From the NCBI GenBank assembly GCA_009801015.1, contig VHZZ01001197.1, forward strand, positions 84,595 to 128,883: a stretch of DNA of 44,289 nucleotides, read 5' to 3'. The DNA is from Silene noctiflora (taxonomy: Eukaryota; Streptophyta; Magnoliopsida; Caryophyllales; Caryophyllaceae). A program made the position numbers and the translations under genes. Shown here piece after piece: positions 10,638 to 21,567 of this stretch; within the stretch, counting starts at the first letter, position 1; each line of letters starts with the position of its first letter. The notes beneath the pieces are model-generated. The model saw nothing but the letters and a program-made list of their open reading frames with translations, did no database searches and had not been told where the DNA came from.

Positions 10638-12353
10638 TTAAGAACTCGCAACTTTTTTCTTATGGTTCTTCCCACTGATATGTAGCTTAAGAGATTGGAG
10701 ATTTGGACACTCAATCTTACAAGTTTCACAGCTGATCAAACGTGAAGTATTAGTCAATCCTTGCTCGTCTTTTATTGCCTTTTCTAGATACTGCTTTTTC
10801 TTCTTATGGCGCTTCCCGCTCTTGTGCTGTTCCAATTTTTGTAGAGTGCTACACTTGATCTCACAAATGTCACACTTGAATACTACAGCTTGGTCTTTTC
10901 CACTATCAGAGAACATGTCCCCGCCTCTAGTTGGAAGTTGATTACCCTTCAAAAATATTCAGTGAGACGTGTGTTTAGAGCCACTTTACATGTACTAGTG
11001 TACTACTAAGGAGAACTCATTGTTCTTACGATTACGAATGGAGTAGGATGATAAGAAACTGAAATCATGCACTTTTATACTAATTACTAAAGAAAAAAGG
11101 GGGTACTTACTAGTTACTACCTACTATATTCACTTTTCTACAACTTACTACTGATAAATCTTTTCGTAAATGACCCCTTTTTATACAAATCGACACCTAA
11201 AATGAATCCCACCAACCTTTTCAACGTAATTTCCGGCAGCTTCAAATTTGTTAGATTCTAGATGTAACGTTTTGGGCCTTTTTTATGGTTAATGAGATGA
11301 ATGTCGTGTGCAAAACAAGCCGAAAATTAATTTAAAAGATGACAAAAGTACATTTTTGGTATCAGTTTATAATAAAAATGTCAGAATGATTTACAAGTAG
11401 TAAAAACTGTACTCTGTATTAGGTAGTAATCGACTAATCGGTAGGGGGGGAAAAAGTGTATATAATACTGTAGGTAACAAACACCAATTATTTATAACGT
11501 AAAAGCAGCTTAAAAGGCATTTTGTGGCGATGATGGTCACTTAACAGCTCATTCAAAAAAAAACGAATCACAAGTTATACGATGATGGTAAAACACAAGT
11601 TACACGATGAATGTGAAACACACCTTAAACGGTGTCCTCTTGAAAATCTGTGAGTCCATTATTCATTATCATATATATTTATAGATTATAAAAAAATCAA
11701 CTCCAAAACTAGGCAAAATGCAAAAAAGTTTGTTTTGCACCTCCCCGGATCATCTGTCAGCGTTGTCACTACTATACCTGACAAATGAGTCATTTTGGCC
11801 ATGTACGGGTAGGGTCACTTCAGGTATGGCATTTTGGGTTCACTGTTATCGGCTCAAGGTCAGTTCGAGATTGGGTCATATCGAGTCACTTTCTGGCCAG
11901 GTCAGGTCATTTTCAGGTCCAGGTTTTGTTATTTGGGTTGCCTGGTCTAGTCACTAACTCAATATACATGGATTTGCCATTGAGCGCAATCTCATTTTCC
12001 ATATAGTTGTCACACAAGTTGCAATGAATATAGGAGAAATATAAAGAAATTTAATTCAGTCAACTATTGTCTATCCATCTTCTCTAACCAGCTACAGAAA
12101 GCTAGTTTCTTAAGCAGCAGATGATCATTGAGTTGAAATTCAGAAAGAGAAAAAAGGAGAAGAAAAAGTGAGAAACAGAAATAAGTAACCTCTTCCAGCA
12201 CACAATTCAGGCAAGAAGATACAGGACGATTCTCTTCCCTGACAGCTGTTTTTACATCATTGCCGTCATTGTTTTCCGGCACTGCTCTAATACTTCCTGA
12301 AGTGTTTGCCTCTTCCTTCTTGGACACTATCTCAGTTCGGAGTTTCCATAAGC
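10638..12353 (-). CDS. Zinc-finger protein (JAZ/U1-type C2H2), 3' part of gene
   Basis: Two exons are supported: 12353-12190 (enters in phase 2, leaves in phase 0) and the terminal exon 10946-10638. The first reads LWKLRTEIVSKKEE and onward, ending CVLEE, then splices to GNQLPTRGGDMF. The terminal exon carries two fingers of pattern C-x2-C-x12-H-x5-H (CDIC...H...H and CETC...H...H), each followed by a Lys-rich tail. That long spacing is typical of JAZ/U1/matrin-type fingers, often RNA- or dsRNA-binding. The acceptors are AG at 12354-12355 and 10947-10948; the donor is GT at 12188-12189. I cannot find a 5' exon with a start codon between here and the PPR gene, so the gene is incomplete as read, either truncated or with unrecognised small upstream exons. 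Binding partner and role are unknown. Confidence 0.65.
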
Positions 12354-13596
12354 CTGAATTTTGACCTTACAAAATCCAACAATGTCAAACTCTGAAGAAA
12401 ATTTCAAACAAACTGTATTGTAATTTACTTGTGTAGACTTTATACACGTCACGTCAATATAAAGGAAGAACTGGTCCGTTTATAGAACAAGTTCTCAGAA
12501 ACTTCACTTGTAATTTTATATACAGTTGGTAATTTTTAAAAGTAGGTTTGAGAGATAGGCAAAGAAGAAATTTGTTTAGCTACTAACTAATGTATTAAAA
12601 CTGAAGGTAGTCTAGAATATTTCATTTTATAATTTATATCTCATAACAAACAGACAACCATAAAAAAGCCGGAAAAATAACACCACGACAGAGCGCTACC
12701 ACCATGCTCACATACAAGATTATATGCATAAAATAAGACGTGACGCCCTATGATTATCCACTAATAAATATCAAGCTTATCCCTCAAAATCTCATTAAAT
12801 TGTTGCTAAATGAGGTTTTCAGCGGATTAATTAAAATAAATCGACAGAATAGCATCTGGCTTACGTACTGAACTGTGATCCAGATAGCAAGTCAAGGTAC
12901 ACTTCAAATTCCATATAATGCTCTGAATGAGCTTGGAAATAATGCTGCCCGCTAACTTTGCATCATATTGAAATCATATTCTCAGAGCTGTCTTTTGCAT
13001 AGATGCAGGTAATCACGTCTGTATGATCTTGCATAATCTTACTGTGATTATGTAAGCAGACTTCAAACCATTCTGATGCTCTACATAAGCGTAGGACCAC
13101 TTCTACACCATAAGAGGGCATTGCTTGAGTAGTAGTTGGTTTAGCACGAATTACTCCATTTATGTTCGTTTAGTTCCTCATTCTCGAGTATTTAGCATTT
13201 TTTTAGTCCTCAACTCAAAGTTCCACTATACTAGGGGTGGCAATGAACCGGATCATGATTGAATCCTGTTGATCTAAATCCAGATGAGTAAAGTCCTGCC
13301 AAGATCTATAACCTGGTTCCGTTGCAGTCCCTATGCTCATCTCAGTTTATTCTTCACCAACTTATTCTAAGCACTTGCTTTGATAAGCGCAAAGATGCTT
13401 AGAACCCCGAAGTACAAGGCTTGATTCCAAGCCAAAGACAGAGCAGGAGGGTCAATTACACCAACCTCTTGGGAAAAAAATCTCCAAATACTACTGACAA
13501 CTTTTTTGATAGACAAGGACTTTTGACAAAATGAGAATGCAGGAGTTGGTTGCACACCACGGATTCAAGGACAAGTAATGCATCCACATTAATTTA
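11295..13596. repeat. Tandem duplication, copy A
   Basis: Direct copy of 13597-15635, offset 2302 bp at the start, both beginning agatgaatgtcgtgtgc. Most of it is diverged, by eye roughly 80% identical with indels. The 276-bp block 12126-12401, which contains the zinc-finger exon, appears identical to 14075-14350. Copy A carries about 337 bp (11631-11967, with repeated gggtca-like motifs) absent from copy B. It also contains a remnant starting taggggtggcaatga near 13233, like the end of a hAT-type MITE. Confidence 0.8.
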
Positions 13597-15635
13597 AGAT
13601 GAATGTCGTGTGCAAAGCAAGCCGGAAATTAATTTAAGAGATGACAAAACTACATTTTAGGTCTCAATTTATATAATAAAAATGTCGGAATAGGTTATAG
13701 ACTTGCTAGTAAAAATTGTACTCCGTATTTGGTAGTAATCTGTACGGAAAAAAAAAAAAGTGTATATAATACTGTAGGTAACAAACACCAATTTTTCAGA
13801 ATGTAAATAGGGCTTAAAAGGCATTTTGTAGTGATGATGGTTTCCTAACAGGTCATCCAAAGAAAAGAATCACAAGTTACACGATGATGGTAAAACAAAC
13901 CCTAAACGATCATGGATCTGCCATTGAGCGCAATCTCATTTTCCTTATAGTTGTCAGTTCACACAAGTTGAGTGAAATATAGGAGAAGTATCAAAGACAT
14001 TTAATAAGTCAGTTAACTACTGTCAGACCATCTCAAACCAGCTATGAAAACTAGTTTCTTAAGCAGTGGATGAACATTGAGTTGAAATTCAGAAAGAGAA
14101 AAAAGGAGAAGAAAAAGTGAGAAACAGAAATAAGTAACCTCTTCCAGCACACAATTCAGGCAAGAAGATACAGGACGATTCTCTTCCCTGACAGCTGTTT
14201 TTACATCATTGCCGTCATTGTTTTCCGGCACTGCTCTAATACTTCCTGAAGTGTTTGCCTCTTCCTTCTTGGACACTATCTCAGTTCGGAGTTTCCATAA
14301 GCCTGAATTTTGACCTTACAAAATCCAACAATGTCAAACTCTGAAGAAAACTTCAAACAAACTATCTTCTAGTTTACCTCTGTGGACTTACAAACACGTC
14401 AACTGAAGGAAGAACTAATCTTGTTATAGGACAAGTTTACAGAAACTTCACTTTTAACTTTATATACAATTGGTCATTTTTTATAAGTACTTGGCTTAAG
14501 GGATAGGCAAGGAAGTATATATTCATTATATATCCCACAAACAAAACGTAGAAAACCATCAAATATCAGGGAAAAAAACAGGGCAGCAGCCTACCATCAT
14601 GGTCACATACAAGATTATATTCATAAAATAAAAGGTGACAAACTATGATTATTCATTAAGAAATACCAAGCTTATCGCTCAAAATCTTGTTATTGTTCCT
14701 CAATGAGGTTTTCAGTAGATAAATAAAAATAAACCAACATAATAGCATGTGTCCTAGGTATTGAAAGATGGTCCAGATAGCAAATTGCAGTTTTCTTCAA
14801 ATCCTATATAATGCACTGAATGAGCTTGGAAATAAAGCTGCTTGCTACACTTTTTTGCATAATACAGAAAACATTTTCTTAAACCTGTCTTCTGCATGGA
14901 TGCAGACCATCAGCATAGCCTGTGCATGATCTTAATGTGATTATGTAAGCAGATTTTAAACCATTCGGATGATCTTCATAAGCGTAGCACCAATTATACA
15001 TCATTGCAGGGCATTGCTTGAGTAGTAATAAGTTTAGCTCAAACGACTCCATCTATGTTCGCTTAGTTCTTCATTTCTAGAGTATTTGGTATATCCACCT
15101 CAAAGCTCCACTATATTTTACCGGTTCTACTCATACCAGATCATTTGATCATCTAGTCCGTCATACCAGAGCCTTTGATCATATAGGGATGGCAATGAGG
15201 CGGATCTGGATTTAATCCTGTTGTAAATCCATATCCGTGAGGTCCAACCAAGTTCTACAACCCGTAACCTTTGCAATCTCGTCCTCATCTCAGTTTAAAA
15301 CGCTGACGTACAAGGCTTGATTACAAGCCAGATAAAGAGCACGTGGGTCAATCTACCCAAATTAGCTGAGCACCTAAACTCTAGGTCGTGCTATATCTTC
15401 ATAGGATGTGTCAGACTTCAGCTGCACATGAATCAGCAATGTTTGAATCCAAGTGTTTTTCCCTTGGTTCTACCAACCTCTTCTTTGGTAAAAAAAAAAT
15501 CCGAATTATACTGACCAGTTTTTCGATAGACGAGGGCTTGTTATGCAATACAGTAACAAAAAATTTGCCAGAGAATGTAGCAGCTAGCTGCACACACTGT
15601 GGATTCAAGAACATTCACATACAGGAAGACTATGC
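13597..15635. repeat. Tandem duplication, copy B
   Basis: Second copy of the 2-kb duplication, ending about 30 bp before the PPR stop codon. Relative to copy A it lacks the 337-bp insert and has about 100 extra bases near 15365-15470. The matching MITE-like remnant (tagggatggcaatga) is at about 15184, so that element predates the duplication. Confidence 0.75.
14139..14302 (-). pseudogene. Duplicated zinc-finger gene exon (copy B)
   Basis: Base-for-base the same 164 nt as the exon at 12190-12353, with the same acceptor (AG at 14303-14304) and donor (GT at 14137-14138). Its length is not a multiple of three. Splicing copy B to copy A would shift copy A into a frame reading AYGNSELR followed by a stop. 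The two copies can therefore be used only one at a time, as mutually exclusive exons, or one is dead. No terminal finger exon accompanies copy B. Confidence 0.6.
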
Positions 15636-15664
15636 AAGCAAAGCCAGTCCTAGGAAGACCAAAT

Positions 15665-17629
15665 CTAAAGTTGAAGAAGAGTCCGAAACTTTACTCGTTT
15701 TTTAACGCTTCCCCATCTATCATAGCCAATACCAATTTTACTATGCACCAACTTCATAGCTAGATCATATTTTCCTGCCTTTCTGAGAGAATTAAGCAGA
15801 ATAGTACGAACAGTCCCAGGTATCTCTCGACCCCTATCAACAATCCCATCAGCCAATTTGCAAGCCTGTTCAATGCGTCCTGCTTTACATAATGCATTAA
15901 TCATGTTTTCGAAAGCATTTTCAGGTATAACTCCCATAGGCGCCAAATCATCCAAAACCTTACAGGCACGGGCCACCTTACCACAAAGACAAAGACCTAT
16001 CGCTAGGACTCGGAAAGAAGCTGATGTTGGTGCAATACCTTTGTCAATCATCATATTCCATAGCTTCAACGCCTCTTCATTTTTGCGATGTTTAAACAGT
16101 CCATCCATGAGTATGGTGTATGTATAAACTGTTTGACCACATCCTTCATCATCCATCTGGTGAAAGAGAGCCAAAGCCTCATCAATCTTCCCGGATTTCG
16201 CAAGAGCGTCAATCATGGCATTATAGCAATACGAATCACGTGTGCAACCATTCACAAACATCTCATCGAAAAGCTTTTGGGCTTCATCAACTCTCCCTCC
16301 CTTCCCCAAGACGTCAATGAGAGAACAATATATAGTAGGATTAGTACTAGCACCACTTTGTTTGAATATGTTGAAATAATCCATTGCCTCATCCACTCTT
16401 CCATTCTTACACAAACCATCAATAATAGCCCCATATGTAACTTCATCAGGTTCAAGCCCATCACTCTTCATCCTACTAATAAGACGGATTGCTTCCTCCA
16501 CATTACCACTCTTAACACGTGCATCAACCAAAGCCGTATAGTTTGCCACATTGGCCTTACACCCTCTCCTACCCATCTCCTCAAAAACAGTACAACCCTC
16601 AGCATACTTCCCATCCTTACAAAGCCCACATATCACCAAACTATAAGCATGAGGTGGTATCTCCAAACCCTTCTCCACCATCTCATGGTAAAGCGACAAA
16701 CACGCATCAAATTTACTCTCCTGATAGCAAAGTTGAATCAAAGTCATGTAAGTAATCTTATCCGGCTCCACACTGGTAACTTCCATTTCCTTCAACTTCT
16801 CCATGGCCTTGGCCAACTTCCCCACCTTACAATACCCTTTAATCAAAGTATTATAAGTAACAATATCCGGCCGTGTCCTCCCATTTAACATCACATCAAA
16901 TACTTGCTCGGCCGAGTCAATAAACGATGAATTCACCAACCCATTCATCAAAAAATTAAAAGTATATAAGCTAGGTTCAATCCCACTCCCCTTCATTTCC
17001 TTCCACACCCACAATAACTCCTCAACCAAACCCAAATTCCCGAAACTCTTGATCAAACAATTACAACAACTCACACTCATTAAAAAATCTAATCTTTTCA
17101 AATCATTAAATACAATCTTAATCCTACCCACATCACTAGAAACACTCAAAACATCAATCAAATGAGCATAACATTCTAACTTATGCGTATATTTCTTTTG
17201 TTTACCGGCCCAATTGAAGAACCGAAACGCCGTATCCGGCATACCTTTCACCTGGGTTGAACTCAAAACAAAAGAAACAAAATTGGGTGTTAATTTAATC
17301 AAATACTTATCACAAAACTCAGTTAAATTAGCCTCCATATTCGGCGCACCGTCGAGAATTTCGACAATTCGAGAAACCCAGATGGAGGGTTGGAGATTCT
17401 TCTTATGGGGTGAAACGACGTCGGATAGATCAATGCAGGGTTCAATCCACTCAGGTGGAGGGAGGAGGGAAGTGGTGGAAAATACACATCTGGGTTTTGT
17501 AGTGTGGATTTTAGGGGTTGGAAGAGAGAGAATATGGTGGAGAGTTCCGCCATTGATGAAGGTTGAAGGTGTGAAGAAGGTGGAGGAAGAGAAAAGGTAG
17601 AGGGGTCTGAGAACAAGGATTTTTCTCAT
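15665..17629 (-). CDS. Mitochondrial P-class PPR protein, At1g03560 orthologue
   Basis: Intronless, 654 aa. P-class pentatricopeptide repeat proteins bind organellar RNA one base per repeat and act in stability, splicing or translation. The N-terminus (MRKILVLRPLYLFSSS) is rich in Arg/Ser/Leu and lacks acids, as in a mitochondrial presequence. At least eleven 35-residue repeats run from about residue 215 to 600, for example PDIVTYNTLIKGYCKVGK, PDEVTYGAIIDGLCKNGR and RDSYCYNAMIDALAKSGK. There is no E, DYW or SMR domain. The opening LPPPEWIEP and closing MKLVHSKIGIGYDRWGSVK match my recollection of Arabidopsis At1g03560, whose length (660 aa) is similar, so orthology is likely. Its RNA target is not evident. 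The stop lies about 30 bp from the end of duplication copy B. Confidence 0.95.
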   Translation of the reverse strand: MRKILVLRPLYLFSSSTFFTPSTFINGGTLHHILSLPTPKIHTTKPRCVFSTTSLLPPPEWIEPCIDLSDVVSPHKKNLQPSIWVSRIVEILDGAPNMEANLTEFCDKYLIKLTPNFVSFVLSSTQVKGMPDTAFRFFNWAGKQKKYTHKLECYAHLIDVLSVSSDVGRIKIVFNDLKRLDFLMSVSCCNCLIKSFGNLGLVEELLWVWKEMKGSGIEPSLYTFNFLMNGLVNSSFIDSAEQVFDVMLNGRTRPDIVTYNTLIKGYCKVGKLAKAMEKLKEMEVTSVEPDKITYMTLIQLCYQESKFDACLSLYHEMVEKGLEIPPHAYSLVICGLCKDGKYAEGCTVFEEMGRRGCKANVANYTALVDARVKSGNVEEAIRLISRMKSDGLEPDEVTYGAIIDGLCKNGRVDEAMDYFNIFKQSGASTNPTIYCSLIDVLGKGGRVDEAQKLFDEMFVNGCTRDSYCYNAMIDALAKSGKIDEALALFHQMDDEGCGQTVYTYTILMDGLFKHRKNEEALKLWNMMIDKGIAPTSASFRVLAIGLCLCGKVARACKVLDDLAPMGVIPENAFENMINALCKAGRIEQACKLADGIVDRGREIPGTVRTILLNSLRKAGKYDLAMKLVHSKIGIGYDRWGSVKKRVKFRTLLQL

Positions 17630-17966
17630 TTTCAGGGTTTTAGATCAATTTCTGATTTTCGTGCTCTATATTCTATAATCAACTTTCTAAATTTCACGTC
17701 TTCCAATTCATTTAAAGAGGATGTCCTTGTTTTGCCCCAAGTCGTATAAAATAGAAAATGTATATTGGAACCTACCTAAAAAAGAGGAAAGGATATCCTC
17801 TTTAATGTGGAGAAGAATAGAGTTAGAGATGAAGAAATTGAGTAATGGATAGAGAAAATAGAAAATAATGTGACTAAATGAAAAAATTAGAAAAATTTAT
17901 AAAGAGGAAGAGGATCTTATCATGTCATGTTTTAGTAGTAATTTATAAATGACGTTTTAGTAGTAA
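17630..17966. promoter_or_regulatory. PPR upstream region with telobox-like motif
   Basis: On the minus strand, AAAACCCTGAAA lies within 12 bases upstream of the PPR start codon, close to the plant telobox AAACCCTA common in promoters and leaders of housekeeping genes. No clear TATA box. The Helitron end lies 338 bp upstream of the start codon. Confidence 0.4.
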
Positions 17967-19076
17967 CTAGTTTTTGTACCCGTGAAATCACGGGTGTGTT
18001 TGAGATTAATTGTTTAAATTTACGCATAACTGTAACCTGAATGTTATAAAACATGTTTNNNNNNNNNNNNNNNNNNNNNNNNNNNNNNNNNNNNNNNNNN
18101 NNNNNNNNNNNNNNNNNNNNNNNNNNNNNNNNNNNNNNNNNNNNNNNNNNNNNNNNNNNNNNNNNNNNNNNNNNNNNNNNNNNNNNNNNNNNNNNNNNNN
18201 NNNNNNNNNNNNNNNNNNNNNNNNNNNNNNNNNNNNNNNNNNNNNNNNNNNNNNNNNNNNNNNNNNNNNNNNNNNNNNNNNNNNNNNNNNNNNNNNNNNN
18301 NNNNNNNNNNNNNNNNNNNNNNNNNNNNNNNNNNNNNNNNNNNNNNNNNNNNNNNNNNNNNNNNNNNNNNNNNNNNNNNNNNNNNNNNNNNNNNNNNNNN
18401 NNNNNNNNNNNNNNNNNNNNNNNNNNNNNNNNNNNNNNNNNNNNNNNNNNNNNNNNNNNNNNNNNNNNNNNNNNNNNNNNNNNNNNNNNNNNNNNNNNNN
18501 NNNNNNNNNNNNNNNNNNNNNNNNNNNNNNNNNNNNNNNNNNNNNNNNNNNNNNNNNNNNNNNNNNNNNNNNNNNNNNNNNNNNNNNNNNNNNNNNNNNN
18601 NNNNNNNNNNNNNNNNNNNNNNNNNNNNNNNNNNNNNNNNNNNNNNNNNNNNNNNNNNNNNNNNNNNNNNNNNNNNNNNNNNNNNNNNNNNNNNNNNNNN
18701 NNNNNNNNNNNNNNNNNNNNNNNNNNNNNNNNNNNNNNNNNNNNNNNNNNNNNNNNNNNNNNNNNNNNNNNNNNNNNNNNNNNNNNNNNNNNNNNNNNNN
18801 NNNNNNNNNNNNNNNNNNNNNNNNNNNNNNNNNNNNNNNNNNNNNNNNNNNNNNNNNNNNNNNNNNNNNNNNNNNNNNNNNNNNNNNNNNNNNNNNNNNN
18901 NNNNNNNNNNNNNNNNNNNNNNNNNNNNNNNNNNNNNNNNNNNNNNNNNNNNNNNNNNNNNNNNNNNNNNNNNNNNNNNNNNNTAGTGATGTGGACGTTG
19001 ATTGTGTCGATAATTGAAAATGTTGATGTGGCATTAGGATAAATGATTAGTTTGTCTTTTTATTATTATATATAGA
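17967..19076 (-). mobile_element. Non-autonomous Helitron containing the N gap
   Basis: Read on the minus strand, the element begins TCTATATATAATAATAAAAA at 19076, the usual plant Helitron 5' end starting TC. It ends with a perfect hairpin, CCCGTG/CACGGG with a 4-base loop (about 17979-17994), followed 8 bases later by the terminal CTAG at 17970-17967. The flanks are A before the TC and T after the CTAG, the expected AT insertion site without target duplication. Length is 1110 bp including 925 N, too short for the Rep/helicase protein if the gap size is true. Captured gene fragments inside the gap cannot be excluded. Confidence 0.85.
18059..18983. other. Assembly gap (925 N)
   Basis: A run of 925 N. 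ORFs reported across it are meaningless. The size may be an estimate. Confidence 1.
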
Positions 19077-20036
19077 TTTATCAGATGTCCCCCAATTATT
19101 AACAATGATTTTTGAGGTTTTTCATAGACTAAGGTGACTGGACAGCTAGACATGGCAAACAACATCGAGAGTTGTAAAATATGGGTGTTTAGTAAACGAC
19201 GGATTGATAAATTTTTAACATAGTCAAGGCTTTTAGCATGTTTGATTCACCAATTTACTAATTTGAGTGTTTGGTAAATGGCATATTAAAACAATGGATT
19301 GGAGCTCAAACTACTATTTTCCAATATGTTGTTCCGAAGCATATCCACATTTAATATATTGTGAAAAATGAATATGTCAATTATTTACACATAAATACAA
19401 CAATCTAGTAACCTTAATGCGTTAATTACTAAACATTTCTATTAAATCTGCTAATTGAAATAGACTAGTCAAACCTGTTGGAGCGAAAATGGAGCCGAAT
19501 GACGCCAAAAGGGGGTTGTTTCAAGAACACACAAAAAACGAAGGAAATGGCTGTTTGTGAGTGTCTAATGCCTCGATTTCCTAAACAGTTTTTGTGAGTG
19601 TTTATTTCTAATTTTTGAACAACATAAAAATGCAAGAAAGTAGGATATGACTTAAACAAAATTTTGAAAACTTGTTTAAGCCTAGAATATGACTTGTTTA
19701 AGCCTAGAATATGACTTAGGCTAGATCACAAAGCAGGCTTAAGCCTATGAGTAGTTTCATCCAAGATCACGAAGCAAGGACTCAACTCCGCTATAAAGCA
19801 CTAAGCAAATGAAGTTTCTTTCGCACTAAGCAAATATGGGATGTCCAAGCACTAAGCAAAGGACTTGGAGTTTCAAAACTCGTCATATTTTTTATAACTC
19901 AAATCTATTATTACATAGGAGGGTGAGTCTCTTATATAGAGTCTCACATTACATCTTGGTCATTCACCTAAAAGTAAATCTAATGGCTATAATTAAAAGG
20001 ACTACAAACAAAAATACAAAGTTAAAAATTACACAT
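19077..20036. other. Intergenic region with short repeats, no gene
   Basis: Contains a 22-bp direct repeat (aagcctagaatatgactt...) near 19678-19718, three copies of cactaagcaaa around 19797-19860, and an imperfect palindrome gtgagtctc...gagtctcac near 19923-19948. No recognisable gene. Confidence 0.5.
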
Positions 20037-20055
20037 AAAAGCAACCAAAACAGTC

Positions 20056-20183
20056 TAGTTTGAAAGCCGGTGGCTTCAACTTACCTCTATCATTCGAAAG
20101 GATGAGATAGGTTGGTCTTACCTTAGGGGATCAATCTAGTTTTATTACCTTATCAAAAAAAAAAAAAAAAAAAAAAAAAAAAA
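20056..20183 (+). mobile_element. Short SINE-like retroposon with poly(A) and perfect TSD
   Basis: A 99-bp body (starting tagtttgaaagccggtggct, ending attaccttatc) followed by 29 A, flanked on both sides by the identical 15-mer GCAACCAAAACAGTC (20041-20055 and 20184-20198). The long target-site duplication plus terminal poly(A) is diagnostic of LINE-machinery retroposition and of a fairly recent insertion. No clear A/B boxes are seen, so it is either a 5'-truncated SINE or LINE tail, or a retroposed small transcript. Confidence 0.8.
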
Positions 20184-20198
20184 GCAACCAAAACAGTC

Positions 20199-21567
20199 CA
20201 AAAGGGCTGCTTTAGGCGTGACAAAGGGCTATTTGTAGTCCTTGTCTTTACTCTTCAATTGTCTTGACATTTTCAGGAGACAAAAGAGGGACCATATGAT
20301 GTCATTTGTCGTTGGAATCTTGCAATTGTGCTTCACCATTTAACGTAGCAATACTCGACCGAATTTGAATGCAAAAACCGTGTGAAGCCTCTCCGTTTCA
20401 GTGCACCTGTCAATCCAACCTGTCATTTATAATCTGCTTAACCATCCAATGTCCGTGCTACGCCTTCGTTCTCATCCATTCTAGAGCATTTATTAAGTAC
20501 GGAGTTATAAACAGTCTATTTTTTCTTAAGAAAAAAGAAAAATTCTAATTGATCGAAATTCGCATTTAACTACTCCACATTGTTTTAGGAAAGTAGTGTG
20601 AATTATGATTACTAAACAATTTACTATTGTTGCAATTAACATAATTTGTAATTATGTATTTTGATGAACATTCCAAACCAAAACTTTATTTATATTAGTG
20701 CAAAGTTATTGTCAATTGGGCTCCTTGTTTAGAGTGTTGTGTTTACCATTAGATAATAGAATGAAGGAAGATTTGTTTATGTCGTGGTGGTGTCCATACA
20801 TGACGTTTACTAGATTACTTCATCTTTCCTTTGAGGGGTTATCTTTTTTCGGAATTTGTCGTATGTTGGTCATGCGTGAGAACAATTAATTGTGTATGAG
20901 ATTGTAATGGGTCAAAGTAAGTGGCAAGCGAGTTTTACGGCTGTTCATCACCCGATTGTCTTTCGGCTAAGCACGAAGTAGTTCACATAGTGTCATATTG
21001 TTTGTTAACCGAATTTCTAACTTCTAACCATATTTAGACTATGTATTTTGTTTGAGTTCTACCATCGGGTTATCTCTGTGATTACCAAAACAAATAGAAT
21101 ATTACATTTATCAAAATTATTTTTCAACGTAGTCATATATTTGACAAAATATAAACAAATAACTGAAACGAATAAAGCACACTGTATAAGCATATTAAAT
21201 TATATAGGGTTTTTAAAAAAACCGCGTAAAAGTAAATGAGACGAAAGAGAAAGAATGTGTCAATGAGTCACTACATTTATTCGAAAGCAATTAGTTTCCG
21301 AAATTTGCAAAATGACTCCACACCCGCTACTCTAGTGGTACTATTAATTGGGGTTTATTTCAGAAAATAGAGTGTCAATGACTCCACACACGCTGCTCTA
21401 TATTTCCTTCTTCTCAAACCAACTACTGTTTAGTGTTTACCAACTGTCATTCTTACAACTCCACCCAATTTTCTCCATTTCTTTCTCCTACCAATTTTCG
21501 AACTTTAAAACCCTAATAATTCTTCTACTTTTCCCAAACTTTTTAACTCATACTCTGTTTCACAAAC
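20199..21567. other. Intergenic region upstream of the SRA gene
   Basis: No gene recognised. The 5' leader of the SRA gene carries AAACCCTAAT at about 21508-21517 (telobox), roughly 55 bp before its start codon. Confidence 0.5.

Noticed and set aside
15388-15705. 105-aa plus-strand ORF ending inside the PPR 3' end
   Set aside because: No recognisable domain; it covers the end of the duplicated segment and PPR antisense, and the matching frame is not kept in duplication copy A.
16088-16888. 266-aa plus-strand ORF antisense to the PPR gene, and other ORFs at 17214-17616
   Set aside because: They are shadows of the PPR coding sequence with no recognisable domain.
18006-19042. Three ORFs of about 330 aa
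   Set aside because: They consist almost wholly of X across the N gap.
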